Shown here: positions 22,256-32,112 of the stretch, piece by piece
How the letters are laid out: every line of letters begins with the position of its first letter
How positions within the stretch are numbered: the stretch's first letter is position 1
Origin: Deinandra increscens subsp. villosa
Lineage: Eukaryota; Streptophyta; Magnoliopsida; Asterales; Asteraceae
Direction of reading: 5' to 3'
Assembly (NCBI GenBank): GCA_039602395.1
Contig: JBCNJP010000019.1
Location: 9,192,997-9,256,996 of the forward strand
Length of the DNA: 64,000 nt
Notes under the pieces: model-generated
Databases searched by the model: none
What the model was told of the DNA's origin: nothing
Seen by the model: only the letters and a program-made list of their open reading frames with translations
Program-made: the position numbers and the translations under genes

Positions 22256-23200
22256 ATGATTGTAAGAGTTGAGAAGGTTATAAGTTTTGCTTCCTCATCT
22301 TTGGAACTTAACTAAAAATTATATTATTTTCTAAATTTATCATTTCTTCTTTTTAAACATCTCACATCAGATCTCATATTTATTCATGTTTCAATTAAAT
22401 AGTATATTTTTTATTCAATTTTATTATTATTAATTTATTTCACACACAATTACTATTTAAACATATAAGGTTTTATTGATAGTGAAATCTTAGATATAAG
22501 AGTTTATTTTAGTTTTTCATATAATTTGAGATATAACGAAATTAATATACACAAAAAAAGTTAGATAAAAGTAGTAATTTCTTTTTTAAATTACGAGGAT
22601 GAAAATATTAATGAGAATCCTATTAGCTTGTATATCCGCCTTTATCGATTCTTCCTGAAAAAACTTTTAACCTCAATGCTAAAAGTACTCATCATTTCAA
22701 TACACAACCCACTTAAATATAAATATGTGAGTAAAAAGCTATAAAAAAAAAGTTGAAGAACACGCACGTCGCTACGTGCGGGCAACCATGGGCGGAAACA
22801 AACAAACCCTCCACATCGTTGTTTGTCTGACGCGCGACTTCATGTAGGCCCGAGAACAACCCTAAAAACACGCGTTGGAGCAACTCTTATAAATGCTTTT
22901 AATTTTTCACTAGCTAGATTCAAAAGTACTTAAAGAATGGAGATGATCGGACGGGTCAGTGAGCCGTCAGTATTCCAAATCTACTGTTAAAAAAAGATTC
23001 AAAAGTACACAAACTTTAATAAGTTAGCAATTTTAATATATATAATTTTGGTTTGTAAGTTTTTTATTATTATTTTATGGTTTAAATTAATATAATTTAA
23101 TTTAAAAAAAAGATAATTTACACTTTTCGTCCTTAGGTTTACCTAAAATTTCAGATTCTATCCTTAAACTAACGAAATAATAAAAATCTTCATTTTTGTT
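22256..23200. other. AT-rich intergenic DNA with dispersed repeats
   Basis: About 22310-22640 is a MITE-like AT-rich repeat resembling 7029-7860. About 22660-22900 is the second copy of the CATCGTTGTTTG repeat seen at 6290-6545. There is no gene. Confidence 0.45.
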
Positions 23201-23214
23201 TAAAGTTGGTTTCA

Positions 23215-23470
23215 CGTTAGTGGTATGGGGTGATGGTTAGAGTTTGGAGACCTTGAGGTCTTAAGTTCAAACCTGATTCAAGTGAGTTTTTACCAAGTGG
23301 TAGGTTTCTTCCTTGATGGTATTCCTGGGTGAGTCAAGACTCGAGTATCAAATCCAGTATGGACGGGTATGGACGATTGCACTCTCATCTCAGAAAATCT
23401 CACTCAGATAGATATTAGAGGTTTGAGGATAATTCCAAACAACGTTAAAGAAAAGAAGGATAATTCTATA
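23215..23470 (+). mobile_element. Probable SINE
   Basis: The head GGGTGATGGTTAGAG...CTTAAGTTCAAACCTG has the spacing and sequence of tRNA boxes A and B. The body continues about 180 bp through TGATGGTATTCCTGGG. I could not identify a duplication or a tail, so the ends are approximate. Confidence 0.4.
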
Positions 23471-23588
23471 TAACTCAAGCCGTAACATGTCTTCTTACAT
23501 AACCGAAAAATGCAAACCACATTTAACCTAAATTGAGTGACTGATAATCAAATAAACCGAAGCACCAATTAAAAGTTTGATTTCGACA

Positions 23589-23911
23589 ATTTTTTTTAAC
23601 AACGATTTCTCAGTCGAACCTTATGCTCAGCCCATCACAATGACTCAGTGTCTCTGAGAGTGTCTCAAGTCTACGGATGCGAGCGAGTCAGGACACTACC
23701 TCCTTATCCCAGTTCAGGGGGAAACCCGGCCTGCGAGCAGCCACCGGTAAATCCCCCCTCCCCAAAGATTCGAACCTGGGTCGTTAAAAGTTTCCCAAGC
23801 CCAAAGAGCTTTGAGGGTACCAAAGAACAAATAATGTCATTAGTGAGGTTTGAACTTGAGTCCCTAAGAACCCAAGCCAAAATCCCAACCAACTCCACTG
23901 GATGCCTTTGG
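23589..23911 (-). mobile_element. Dimeric tRNA-headed SINE
   Basis: Read on the minus strand: a first head with CAGTGGAGTTGG and box-B-like AAGTTCAAACCTC, then a second tRNA-like module (CTTTGGGCTTGG..., box B GGTTCGAATC), then a body ending at an A8 tail (23589-23597). The flanks TTGATTTCGACA (23577-23588) and TTGATTTTGACA (23912-23923) differ at one base and are the likely duplication. Two successive Pol III-type modules in one bounded unit suggest a dimeric SINE. Confidence 0.7.
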
Positions 23912-24117
23912 TTGATTTTGACAGCTAACGAAACGGAACTTACTATTAACTCTCAACCACCAATTTAAACACTTCGGTTAATACTATTTTATTTAATATT
24001 TCAAAAGGACTCCATAACAATCTTTCCTCATATTTGGTAATTACTATAATCTTTATCTTTATTGTGGCCAACTTGGTGATTGATAATTATGTTTAGAATT
24101 TAACACCAATAATTGTT

Positions 24118-24450
24118 TTTTTTTTTTTAACGACCAACAAACATTGAATTGTCTAGGTATTCCGTATGGGGTGATCCAATGGAAAAAGGCCACCGCCAGC
24201 TGGCCCAACCCAGCTGTACGAAGCCCTTAAGCGCACCAAGTTATCTCTAGTTCCGGGGAAAACCCACCCGCACGAAAGCCCACTGGTGGTAAAACCCGGA
24301 CGCCCTCAGGATCGAACTGGAGATCACTAAGATCCCAATCTTTCTTCATTAAGCCATCATGCCCCCTTCAAAATGATACCAGTAGGGATTGAACTTGAGT
24401 CTCAAATAGAGAACTCAGGCTACCCATCACTACACCACAATGGAAGTTGC
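24118..24450 (-). mobile_element. Dimeric tRNA-headed SINE
   Basis: Exact 16-bp duplications AACACCAATAATTGTT lie at 24102-24117 and 24451-24466, and an A tail (T run from 24116) is on the left. On the minus strand one tRNA-like head (GGTGTAGTGATGGG, box B AAGTTCAATCCC) is followed by a second (GCATGATGGCTTAATG, box B AGTTCGATCC). The arrangement is the same as at 23589-23911, 200 bp away. Confidence 0.85.
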
Positions 24451-24895
24451 AACACCAATAATTGTTAGATAACAAAAGCACACATCTTTTCACCCTAAAA
24501 TAAAGGATAAGATAAGACCAAATTATCGCATGATATGACTTCACTTGTTAGCTAACATTTTGGAACCAACCACATGTTTCAAGCTCGTGTCTTGTTGACA
24601 GACAATTAACGTGTGATTGAAATTGAAAGCCAAATTTACATCGTTGTTGTCATGACACTTGTCGTCGTAAAAAAGAAAGGTTAATAAATAAGGGATCAAT
24701 GATGTTATCAAAGTTTGATACACGGTATACACTTATACCAATCTTTTATGTTAAAGTCCGTTTCTATTTGTCACCTTTTGTTTATCACAATGATTACATT
24801 GTTTCAAATAAGATGTCTTTTTTGCTTGTACAACTATCATGTTTCTCTCTACTCTAATTTAGAAAACAGAAAACTAAACTCAACCACATGATAAT

Positions 24896-25549
24896 CAGGG
24901 GCGGACCCTTATTAGGCCCAGGGGATTCCCGTGGACTCCCTCAACCTCGTACGTAAAATAAAAAAAATATGTGAACGGTTTTTTATAAAAAAAGTTTGTG
25001 AAGAGGAGTTAATAAATACCAGCCTAGTGGTAAGAACCCTTGTTTGATTTTGAAGGGTGCAAGTTCAAATCTTGTCCGTAACATTTTTTTTCCTCAGCTT
25101 TCCACCTCTTTTTTATTTACTTTCATTATAGACCCATTCTTTTTAAATACATTAAATATAGACCCCTTTTATAATGAAATATTACAATATATAAAACTAT
25201 AGACTTTTTTTAATAGACAAACATTTTGTCATATTATTTTTCTTCACGCGTTATTTTTTCTCTTATCTTCATTTCTAGCCATTTACTATTATCTTTTTAC
25301 TATTATATCGTTATCAATGTTACGTTATAGATTTTTTTTAGCAAATCATGTAGAGTTTTTTTTAATCAGTTTTTTTTTCTTTACTCGCAATTTTCGTGTC
25401 GCAACGCGCGCCTGCATTAAAAACTATTTAGTAAGTAATAGACAAAAAATTTCTTTATGTACGTTTATATGAAACTGAAACATCTAAAACTAGTGACTCC
25501 GTAAAAAAAAATTGTGGACCCTCTCAAAAACTTTTCTAGTTCCGCCCTG
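24896..25549. mobile_element. hAT-like non-autonomous element (CAGGGGCGG ends)
   Basis: A 654-bp element between exact 8-bp duplications ATGATAAT (24888-24895 and 25550-25557). It begins CAGGGGCGGACC and ends GTTCCGCCCTG. A tRNA-like SINE head (CCTAGTGGTAAGA...AAGTTCAAATCTTG, about 25021-25080) lies inside. No protein is encoded. Confidence 0.85.
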
Positions 25550-25765
25550 ATGATAATTGTGAATTCATAGACCCAAATGACCTGACTGCTACGAAAACTG
25601 ATGGTGAATGAATAAAAGTTCCAAGATATTCTTTAGTAGTAAAAACTGTTCCATTCGTAAATCATTTTAATTATATCTATAATCTTCTATCTTCTATAAC
25701 TAATAAACACTTTCATCATTATCTTTATTTTTACATTCTAATAAACAAATAACTCGGGTGCCATA

Positions 25766-25941
25766 TCTTAATTGTGATGGTTTAGAGAATTCTCAAGATT
25801 TCATTGATTTGTTTGTAATGAATAATACAATCACGTAGGAACTTAAAATAGACCTACCAAGCCACTAAACAAGGAAAGGAAATATATGATTGACCAAGAA
25901 ATAAGGAGGAGATATGCACTAAATAAAATTAAAATCCTATA
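25766..25941 (-). repeat. 3' LTR of the copia element
   Basis: 176 bp, the same sequence as 30338-30513. It abuts the polypurine tract and the CCATA duplication. Confidence 0.97.
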
Positions 25942-25948
25942 CTCCCCC

Positions 25949-28900
25949 TCAAGATGGAGCATGTAAATCTTTAATGCCCATCTTGCTTAACAAAGAATGT
26001 AGTTGTTCGGCTCCAAGACCCTTGGTGAGTAAATCGGCAAGTTGCAATTTGCTTTCAATAGCCATTGGCAGAATTTCTTTAGAGTCGACTCTCTCACGAA
26101 CAAAAAAACAATCCATCTCAACATGCTTTGTTCGTTCATGATAGACTGGATTATTTGCAATATGACGAGCCGCTTGATTATCACAAAATAGGCAAGTGGG
26201 AGTCGTGATGTAAACCTGCAGGTCTTTGAGTAACCAACGTACCCAAAGAATTTCGCTAACAGTAGAAGCCATTGCCCTATATTCTGCTTCTGCTGAAGAA
26301 CGAGATACAACCGATTGTTTCTTTGTCTTCCAAGATATAGGGGCACCACCTAAAAGAAGCAAATACCCAGTTCTTGATCGTCTAGTAAAAGGACACCCAA
26401 GCCAGTCAGAGTCACAATACGCAGTCAAAATCAGTGGTCCATCTTTTGGTAGGAGGATACCTTGCCCCGGTGTCCCTTTCAAGTATCTTAGGACCCGGTT
26501 TGCGGCTTCGAAGTGATTCCGACGTGGATCCGCAACAAATTGACTCAATACGTTAACCGCATATGTAATGTCGGGTCTCGTGGCCTGTAAGTATAGTAAT
26601 CTTCCAACCAACCTTCGATATTGAGTTTCATCAACTTTAGCCTCCCCCTCCCCTTTGTCAAGTTTTATTCCTTGCTCAAATGGAAACGCACTTGGCCGAC
26701 ACCCCAACATCCCACTATCCTTTAGGATGTCCAAGGTGTATTTGCGTTGACTTAGGACCAACCCTTCATTCGTTTTAGCCACCTCAATACCAAGAAAATA
26801 TTTTAATGGGCCAAGGTCTTTGATGCTAAATTCGCCATCAAGTTGTTTCTTTGTCTGTTGAATCTTGTCAGTATTGTTTCCAACTATGATAACATCATCT
26901 ACGTAAATGAGTATGGCAACATAAATGCTTTCCTTTTGGTAAGTAAATAATGAATAATCAGCCTTTGATTGCTTGAAATCTAAAAAGAGAAGGAACTTGG
27001 TGAATTTATGATACCAGTTTCTCGATGCTTGTTTAAGTCCGTAAAGGGATTTTCGAAGACGACAAACTCTAGTTTCACCTTCCTTTGAAAACCCCTTTGG
27101 AATTTTCATGTAAACTTCTTCATCCAAGTCTCCATGTAGGAAGGCATTGTTGACGTCTAGTTGGTGAATAACCCAGTTTTTCTTTATTGCAATCGCCAAT
27201 AGGGTTCTAACTGTCACGAGTTTAGCCACAGGAGCAAAGGTCTCATGATAATCGATTCCTTCCATTTGGGTAAAGCCTTTAGCTACAAGTCTAGCCTTGA
27301 ATCTCTCAACTTCTCCATTTGATTTATACTTTGTCTTGTAAACCCATTTCGAGTCTATAGCACGTTTTCCTTCCGGCAACTTTTCTAAGGTCCACGTCCC
27401 ATTTTTCTCAAGTGCATTTATTTCCTTTTGCATGGCTTCTTTCCACCGTTTGTCCTGTGAAGCCTTTTCAAAACAATTTGGCTCATCATTTGAGTTGATG
27501 GCCGCTAAAAAAGCTTTATGAGAATCAGAAAATTTTTCATACGAGACAAAATGAGAAATAGGGTGTACCGTTGAGGAGACTTGCTCGGATGCGGGTTGTG
27601 AGTGATCAACCGAAGGGGGGAGGTTGACAATGAAGTCTTTGAGACGAGTCGACTGTGACCGTATCCTTTTGCCTCTGAACTCAATTCTATTTGTTTCACT
27701 ATTCGAACCCAAATTATCATCTTCGTGCGGATCCAAGTCCGATCCATCAACATGATCGTTGTTATTTCCTTCTTGGGGATCCAAATCCATTTGACTATTT
27801 GAACTTGGATAAGGTTGAATATTTGGCATGGGCTCATTAATGCACTCAGAAGCTGGGTCCTTTTCAAGATTGTCTTCAACCGTTTGAGCATAATTTGGCT
27901 CATGATTAGCCAAAACATTCAACAATTTAGTTGGCTCGTGAACGTCACCGACTTGGGTACTTTTTATGTTTTTAAACGGAAAGAAATTTTCACAAAAAAA
28001 CACATCTCTACTTAATATTATTTTCTTGGTTTCCATGTCATAAATCTTATATCCTTTAGTTCCCTGAGGATATCCTAAGAGTACCCCCGACCTACCCCTT
28101 TCCTCAAATTTATCTCCTTTGGTGTTGTTATTTTTGAAATAAGTCAAACACCCAAAAATTCTCATATGATCATATTCAGGTTTTTTATTCCAGATCAATT
28201 CATAAGGGGTTTTATTTTTAATAATCTTTGAAGGAAGACGGTTTATTATGTACGCAGCGGTTAAAATACATTCTCCCCAAAACCTCTTTGGAATATTTGC
28301 TTCAAATCTTAGCGCTCGGGCCGTTTCAAGAAGGTGTCTATGTTTCCTTTCCACAACCCCATTCTGCTGAGGGGTATGGGGACAAGTGGTTTCCAACAAA
28401 ATCCCATTTTTATTATAAAAATCAAGCATAGAGTTGGATGTAAACTCCCCACCGTTGTCACATCTAACCCTTTTAATTTGCTTTCCGAATTGAACCTCAA
28501 CCATTTTATGAAAATTCATTAAACACGTACTGGCATCACTTTTGTGTTTTATGAGGAAAACCCATACACATCTGCTATAATCATCAACTATGGTGAGGAA
28601 AAAATTGGCTCGTGTGTATGACGGTATTCGATACCCTCCCCAAATATCACAGTGAATAAGTTCAAAACAACCACTAGTTTTGATAAAACTGATAGGAAAA
28701 CGAGTTCTAGCATGTTTAGCCTTAACACAAGAATCACAAAAACCAGTATCAAGTTTAATGGAATTACTTTTGAGGAAATCAAAAACTGAAAGTTTTTCCT
28801 TTGAAGCATGACCCAATCTTTTATGCCAAAGATCAACTGTAGTCATCATCGCCCTTTTATTCTCTTTTCTCATCTCCATGCGATATAACCCCCCTTGGCA

Positions 28901-30292
28901 TCTACCCGCACCAATCAAGCTCCTCGTGCGTAACCCCTGTATTACAAAAAAATCAGGGAAAAACGTTATAGCACAATCCAATTCTTTGCTCAATCGGCTT
29001 ACTGAAAGTAGATTGCAATTAAAATTAGGAACGTAAAGAACGTCGTTAATTTTAACTCCCTCTCGAAGTGTATGCTCGCCTCTTCCCTTAACGGGAATGG
29101 CGTCACCGTTTGGTATCACAACCGGTGCTTCGTAAGAGGGTCGTTTCTTATTTTCAATGAGTTCGGGTTGGTGTGTTATATGTTCAGTGCAACCCGAATC
29201 AACAACCCATGCACCATCCCTTTTACCTACCATGTTTGCCACTGGTTTTGTTTCATTATTGTTATCTGAACTTGAGAAGAAGTTCATAAACTTCTGATAG
29301 TGTTCATCGCTTAAACCGGGTATAGGGCTTGTCCCGATTTCAACACGTGCGGCTTTTGGCCTCACTTTGTCACCTTTCTTCCCGGGCCACCAATCTGGAT
29401 AACCAACCAACTTAAAACAACCTTCACGTTTATGACCGTCCCTTCCGCAGAAAGTGCAATGATCGCTTTCTTTTCCATCCTTCCCTTGCTTCGGACCCTT
29501 TTCTTTCCATTGGTTAGAGTTGTTTTCACGTCTTTGGAAGGCCTTAAACGCAGCGGGCTCGGGAGCAGCTCTGCTTTCGTTTGAGATTGCCCTTTGCCTT
29601 TCGTCTTCAGCCACCATGTGATAAGCCTCTCCTAAACTGGGAGTGGGTTTTGTTGCTAAGATTTGAGTTTTGATAACATTAAAGTCGTTATCTAACCCCA
29701 TGAGGAACTCATAAAGCCGCTCCTTTTCAAGATGTTCAACGATCTTCTTTCCTAGATCACACGTACATTTATTGCAAGAACAACGTGGAAAGGACTGATT
29801 CGATTGTGCTTCGTCCCATAAAGCCCTGAGACGTGTGTAGTATGTCGAAACGTTGGATCCATCTTGGCGAGTGATGGCTATCTTTTGCTTCAACTCAAAA
29901 GCCCTTGGTGCACTTTCCTTTCCAAATCTTTCTTGTAAATCTGACCATATCTCCGCGGATGTGGCAGCGTACTTCACACTGTCACGAATATTCTTCTCCA
30001 TGGCTGTAGAGAGCCATCCCTTTATCATTGCATCACACCTCATCCACCGTTTGTATTCAGGAGACGTGGCTTCTGGCTTTTTGATGGTTCCGTCAACGAA
30101 ATCCATCTTGTTTTTGGCGAAGAAAAAATTGGACATCTCTTGTGCCCAATTGGCATAGTTTCCATCGGTGAGAACTTCATTGACGTGCTGTTGTCTAGGA
30201 AGATCCGAAGGGTGTAAGTAATATGGCGATGAGGGATCGATCGTATTACTAGAGTTACCTCCAGTGCTTTTTGGATCGTCTTCTCCAGCCAT
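25949..30292 (-). CDS. Copia Gag-Pol polyprotein
   Basis: A single uninterrupted frame. The frame opens upstream on TTG, but the first ATG is at 30292, giving 1447 aa; residues below count from that ATG. Order: Gag (UBN2-type, about 20-230); CCHC knuckle C-X2-C-X4-H-X4-C at 279-292; aspartic protease VVDSGCTEH with DSG at 365-367; pre-integrase His/Cys region (DLWHKRLGH...CDSC); integrase with D549, D612 and E648; RVT_2 reverse transcriptase (LDVNNAFLHG, YVDD at 1130-1133); RNase H (YCDSDWLG...SSAEAEYRA) to a LADLLTKGL-type C-terminus. Domain order protease-integrase-RT-RNase H defines copia. All catalytic residues I can check are present and there is no frameshift. The product would make particles, reverse-transcribe and integrate the element. 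Its activity is unknown. Confidence 0.97.
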   Translation of the reverse strand: MAGEDDPKSTGGNSSNTIDPSSPYYLHPSDLPRQQHVNEVLTDGNYANWAQEMSNFFFAKNKMDFVDGTIKKPEATSPEYKRWMRCDAMIKGWLSTAMEKNIRDSVKYAATSAEIWSDLQERFGKESAPRAFELKQKIAITRQDGSNVSTYYTRLRALWDEAQSNQSFPRCSCNKCTCDLGKKIVEHLEKERLYEFLMGLDNDFNVIKTQILATKPTPSLGEAYHMVAEDERQRAISNESRAAPEPAAFKAFQRRENNSNQWKEKGPKQGKDGKESDHCTFCGRDGHKREGCFKLVGYPDWWPGKKGDKVRPKAARVEIGTSPIPGLSDEHYQKFMNFFSSSDNNNETKPVANMVGKRDGAWVVDSGCTEHITHQPELIENKKRPSYEAPVVIPNGDAIPVKGRGEHTLREGVKINDVLYVPNFNCNLLSVSRLSKELDCAITFFPDFFVIQGLRTRSLIGAGRCQGGLYRMEMRKENKRAMMTTVDLWHKRLGHASKEKLSVFDFLKSNSIKLDTGFCDSCVKAKHARTRFPISFIKTSGCFELIHCDIWGGYRIPSYTRANFFLTIVDDYSRCVWVFLIKHKSDASTCLMNFHKMVEVQFGKQIKRVRCDNGGEFTSNSMLDFYNKNGILLETTCPHTPQQNGVVERKHRHLLETARALRFEANIPKRFWGECILTAAYIINRLPSKIIKNKTPYELIWNKKPEYDHMRIFGCLTYFKNNNTKGDKFEERGRSGVLLGYPQGTKGYKIYDMETKKIILSRDVFFCENFFPFKNIKSTQVGDVHEPTKLLNVLANHEPNYAQTVEDNLEKDPASECINEPMPNIQPYPSSNSQMDLDPQEGNNNDHVDGSDLDPHEDDNLGSNSETNRIEFRGKRIRSQSTRLKDFIVNLPPSVDHSQPASEQVSSTVHPISHFVSYEKFSDSHKAFLAAINSNDEPNCFEKASQDKRWKEAMQKEINALEKNGTWTLEKLPEGKRAIDSKWVYKTKYKSNGEVERFKARLVAKGFTQMEGIDYHETFAPVAKLVTVRTLLAIAIKKNWVIHQLDVNNAFLHGDLDEEVYMKIPKGFSKEGETRVCRLRKSLYGLKQASRNWYHKFTKFLLFLDFKQSKADYSLFTYQKESIYVAILIYVDDVIIVGNNTDKIQQTKKQLDGEFSIKDLGPLKYFLGIEVAKTNEGLVLSQRKYTLDILKDSGMLGCRPSAFPFEQGIKLDKGEGEAKVDETQYRRLVGRLLYLQATRPDITYAVNVLSQFVADPRRNHFEAANRVLRYLKGTPGQGILLPKDGPLILTAYCDSDWLGCPFTRRSRTGYLLLLGGAPISWKTKKQSVVSRSSAEAEYRAMASTVSEILWVRWLLKDLQVYITTPTCLFCDNQAARHIANNPVYHERTKHVEMDCFFVRERVDSKEILPMAIESKLQLADLLTKGLGAEQLHSLLSKMGIKDLHAPS

Positions 30293-30320
30293 GAGTGTAG
30301 GCAATGATGGTTTAGGTTTA

Positions 30321-30337
30321 GAACCGCTCTGATGCCA
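30321..30337 (-). promoter_or_regulatory. Primer-binding site of the copia element
   Basis: On the minus strand TGGCATCAGAGCGGTTC directly follows the 5' LTR. Plant copia elements usually have TGGTATCAGAGC here, complementary to initiator tRNA-Met; this copy has C for T at position 4. Confidence 0.9.
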
Positions 30338-30513
30338 TCTTAATTGTGATGGTTTAGAGAATTCTCAAGATTTCATTGATTTGTTTGTAATGAATAATAC
30401 AATCACGTAGGAACTTAAAATAGACCTACCAAGCCACTAAACAAGGAAAGGAAATATATGATTGACCAAGAAATAAGGAGGAGATATGCACTAAATAAAA
30501 TTAAAATCCTATA
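30338..30513 (-). repeat. 5' LTR of the copia element
   Basis: 176 bp, the same sequence as the 3' LTR. It lies between the primer-binding site and the CCATA duplication. Confidence 0.97.
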
Positions 30514-30518
30514 CCATA

Positions 30519-31000
30519 TGACATATAGAGTGTGCACCTAAGATTTGTCCACTTGGCACCACCATAATCAACATTAATTTTTACCTTAATTATTGAATAT
30601 AACCATGTCAAACTGTCAAATTAAAACAAAATTTTAAAATTAACTTCATTCAATCAATCATGTCAAACTTTACAAATTTGATAAGAATTTATGACATCAG
30701 AAACGTTCAAACATCAATATCAATTTTTGGGTACATATAGTTCATGTTTGTTTTGTAATATTACTTGTATACATTTCGTTAGATAATAATATGAACATAA
30801 CCGTCTACTTGGCATTGTATCACTTATTCAACCCATGTAGTACAAGAGTTACTAATCTAGTTAGTTGTATAGTAACTGGTTATGTAATGTGTCACGATTC
30901 CGTAAGCCTAAAAATCTTATTCTTGTTCCTCTTACTCTTATTTCACATAATCATTCACACCTCATCCTTATCCATATCCTAATAATTTATACCTTTATTA
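30519..31000. other. Intergenic DNA
   Basis: AT-rich; nothing recognisable. It separates the copia insertion from the layered Mutator-like element. Confidence 0.5.
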
Positions 31001-31009
31001 TTATTTTTT

Positions 31010-32103
31010 GGAAAATTGGCCTGTAATAATACAAGTTTTCACTCTTTGGCCAATAATAATATGAGTTTTTGAGTTGGTCTGTAATAATACCAGTTTTCGA
31101 ACTATTGGACTGTAATAGTATGCCATTAGTTTTTACTTAACGGGGTTAAATCCCTGCCTACGTGGCTGTCCACGTGGCTTCATTAATCATACGTGGCATT
31201 TTTAAGTGGGGGTTTTAAAAAGGAAAATTGGCCTGTAATAATACAAGTTTTCACTCTTTGGCCAATAATAATATGAGTTTTTGAGTTGGTCTGTAATAAT
31301 ACCAGTTTTCGAACTATTGGACTGTAATCCGTTAGTTCTTACTTAACGGGGTTAAATCCCTGCCTATGTGGCTGCCCACGTGGCTTCAATGTATTTCTTT
31401 TAACAAAAGACTATAGTATAAGGACTAGTTTTGTAATATTTGTAAACTTCATTTTTGTTTTTTATTAAGATATAAAGAAAAAAAAGGAAAAGGAAAACAG
31501 GAAGAACAAACAGCCGCAACCACCCTCCGTCGCCATTGCACCTGCCGCCACCCACCCGTCCGCCGCCATCGCCACCGGCGGAGCTAATGTAACAGCCCCC
31601 GCAAAGAGGGAGAAAATGTGAAAAGTTCAGATCTAGGTTTGAAGAAGAAATCGGAATCCACATAGGCAGAGCTAATGTAACAGCCCCCACTATAGTCTTT
31701 TGTTAAAAGAAATACATTGAAGCCACGTGGGCAGCCACATAGGCAGGGATTTAACCCCGTTAAGTAAGAACTAACGACATACTATTACAGTCCAATAGTT
31801 CGAAAACTGGTATTATTACAGGACCAACTCAAAAACTCATATTATTATTGGCCAAAGAGTGAAAACTTGTATTATTACAGGCCAATTTTCCTTTTTAAAA
31901 CCCCCACTTAAAAATGCCACGTATGATTAATGAAGCCACGTGGACAGCCACGTAGGCAGGGATTTAACCCCGTTAAGTAAAAACTAACGGCATACTATTA
32001 CAGTCCAATAGTTCAAAAACTGGTATTATTACAGACCAACTCAAAAACTCATATTATTATTGGCTAAAGAGTGAAAATTTGTATTATTACAGGCCAATTT
32101 TCC
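31010..32103. mobile_element. Mutator-like element with layered (doubled) inverted ends
   Basis: The ends GGAAAATTGGCCTG and CAGGCCAATTTTCC are flanked by an exact 9-bp duplication TTATTTTTT (31001-31009 and 32104-32112). About 212 bp in, the same terminal sequence starts again (31222) and is mirrored at 31891, so the order is arm, arm copy, core, inverted copy, inverted arm. The two outer arms (31010-31221 and 31892-32103) mirror each other down to a TTTTAAAAA/TTTTTAAAA junction. The core (about 31420-31700) has a GC-rich patch with CCGCCGCC repeats and no transposase. The 19-bp AGCTAATGTAACAGCCCCC occurs twice in the core (from about 31582 and 31670). Confidence 0.88.
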
Positions 32104-32112
32104 TTATTTTTT

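Larger units (their letters stand above)
25766..30513 (-). mobile_element. Complete Ty1/copia LTR retrotransposon
   Basis: The 4748-bp element is inserted between exact 5-bp duplications CCATA (25761-25765 and 30514-30518). The two 176-bp LTRs (25766-25941 and 30338-30513) show no difference when read side by side. On the coding (minus) strand the 5' LTR is followed immediately by a primer-binding site TGGCATCAGAGCGG (30337-30324), a one-base variant of the initiator-Met site. A polypurine tract TTGAGGGGGAG (25952-25942) precedes the 3' LTR. One long gag-pol frame lies between. Small size, short LTRs and a single ORF fit the Ale/Retrofit type. Insertion is recent, and the copy may still be functional. 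The LTR ends TATAGG...TTAAGA are non-canonical (usual TG...CA). Confidence 0.97.

Noticed and set aside
30293..30304. Four extra residues at the start of copia Gag
   Set aside because: That start is TTG; the first ATG is at 30292.
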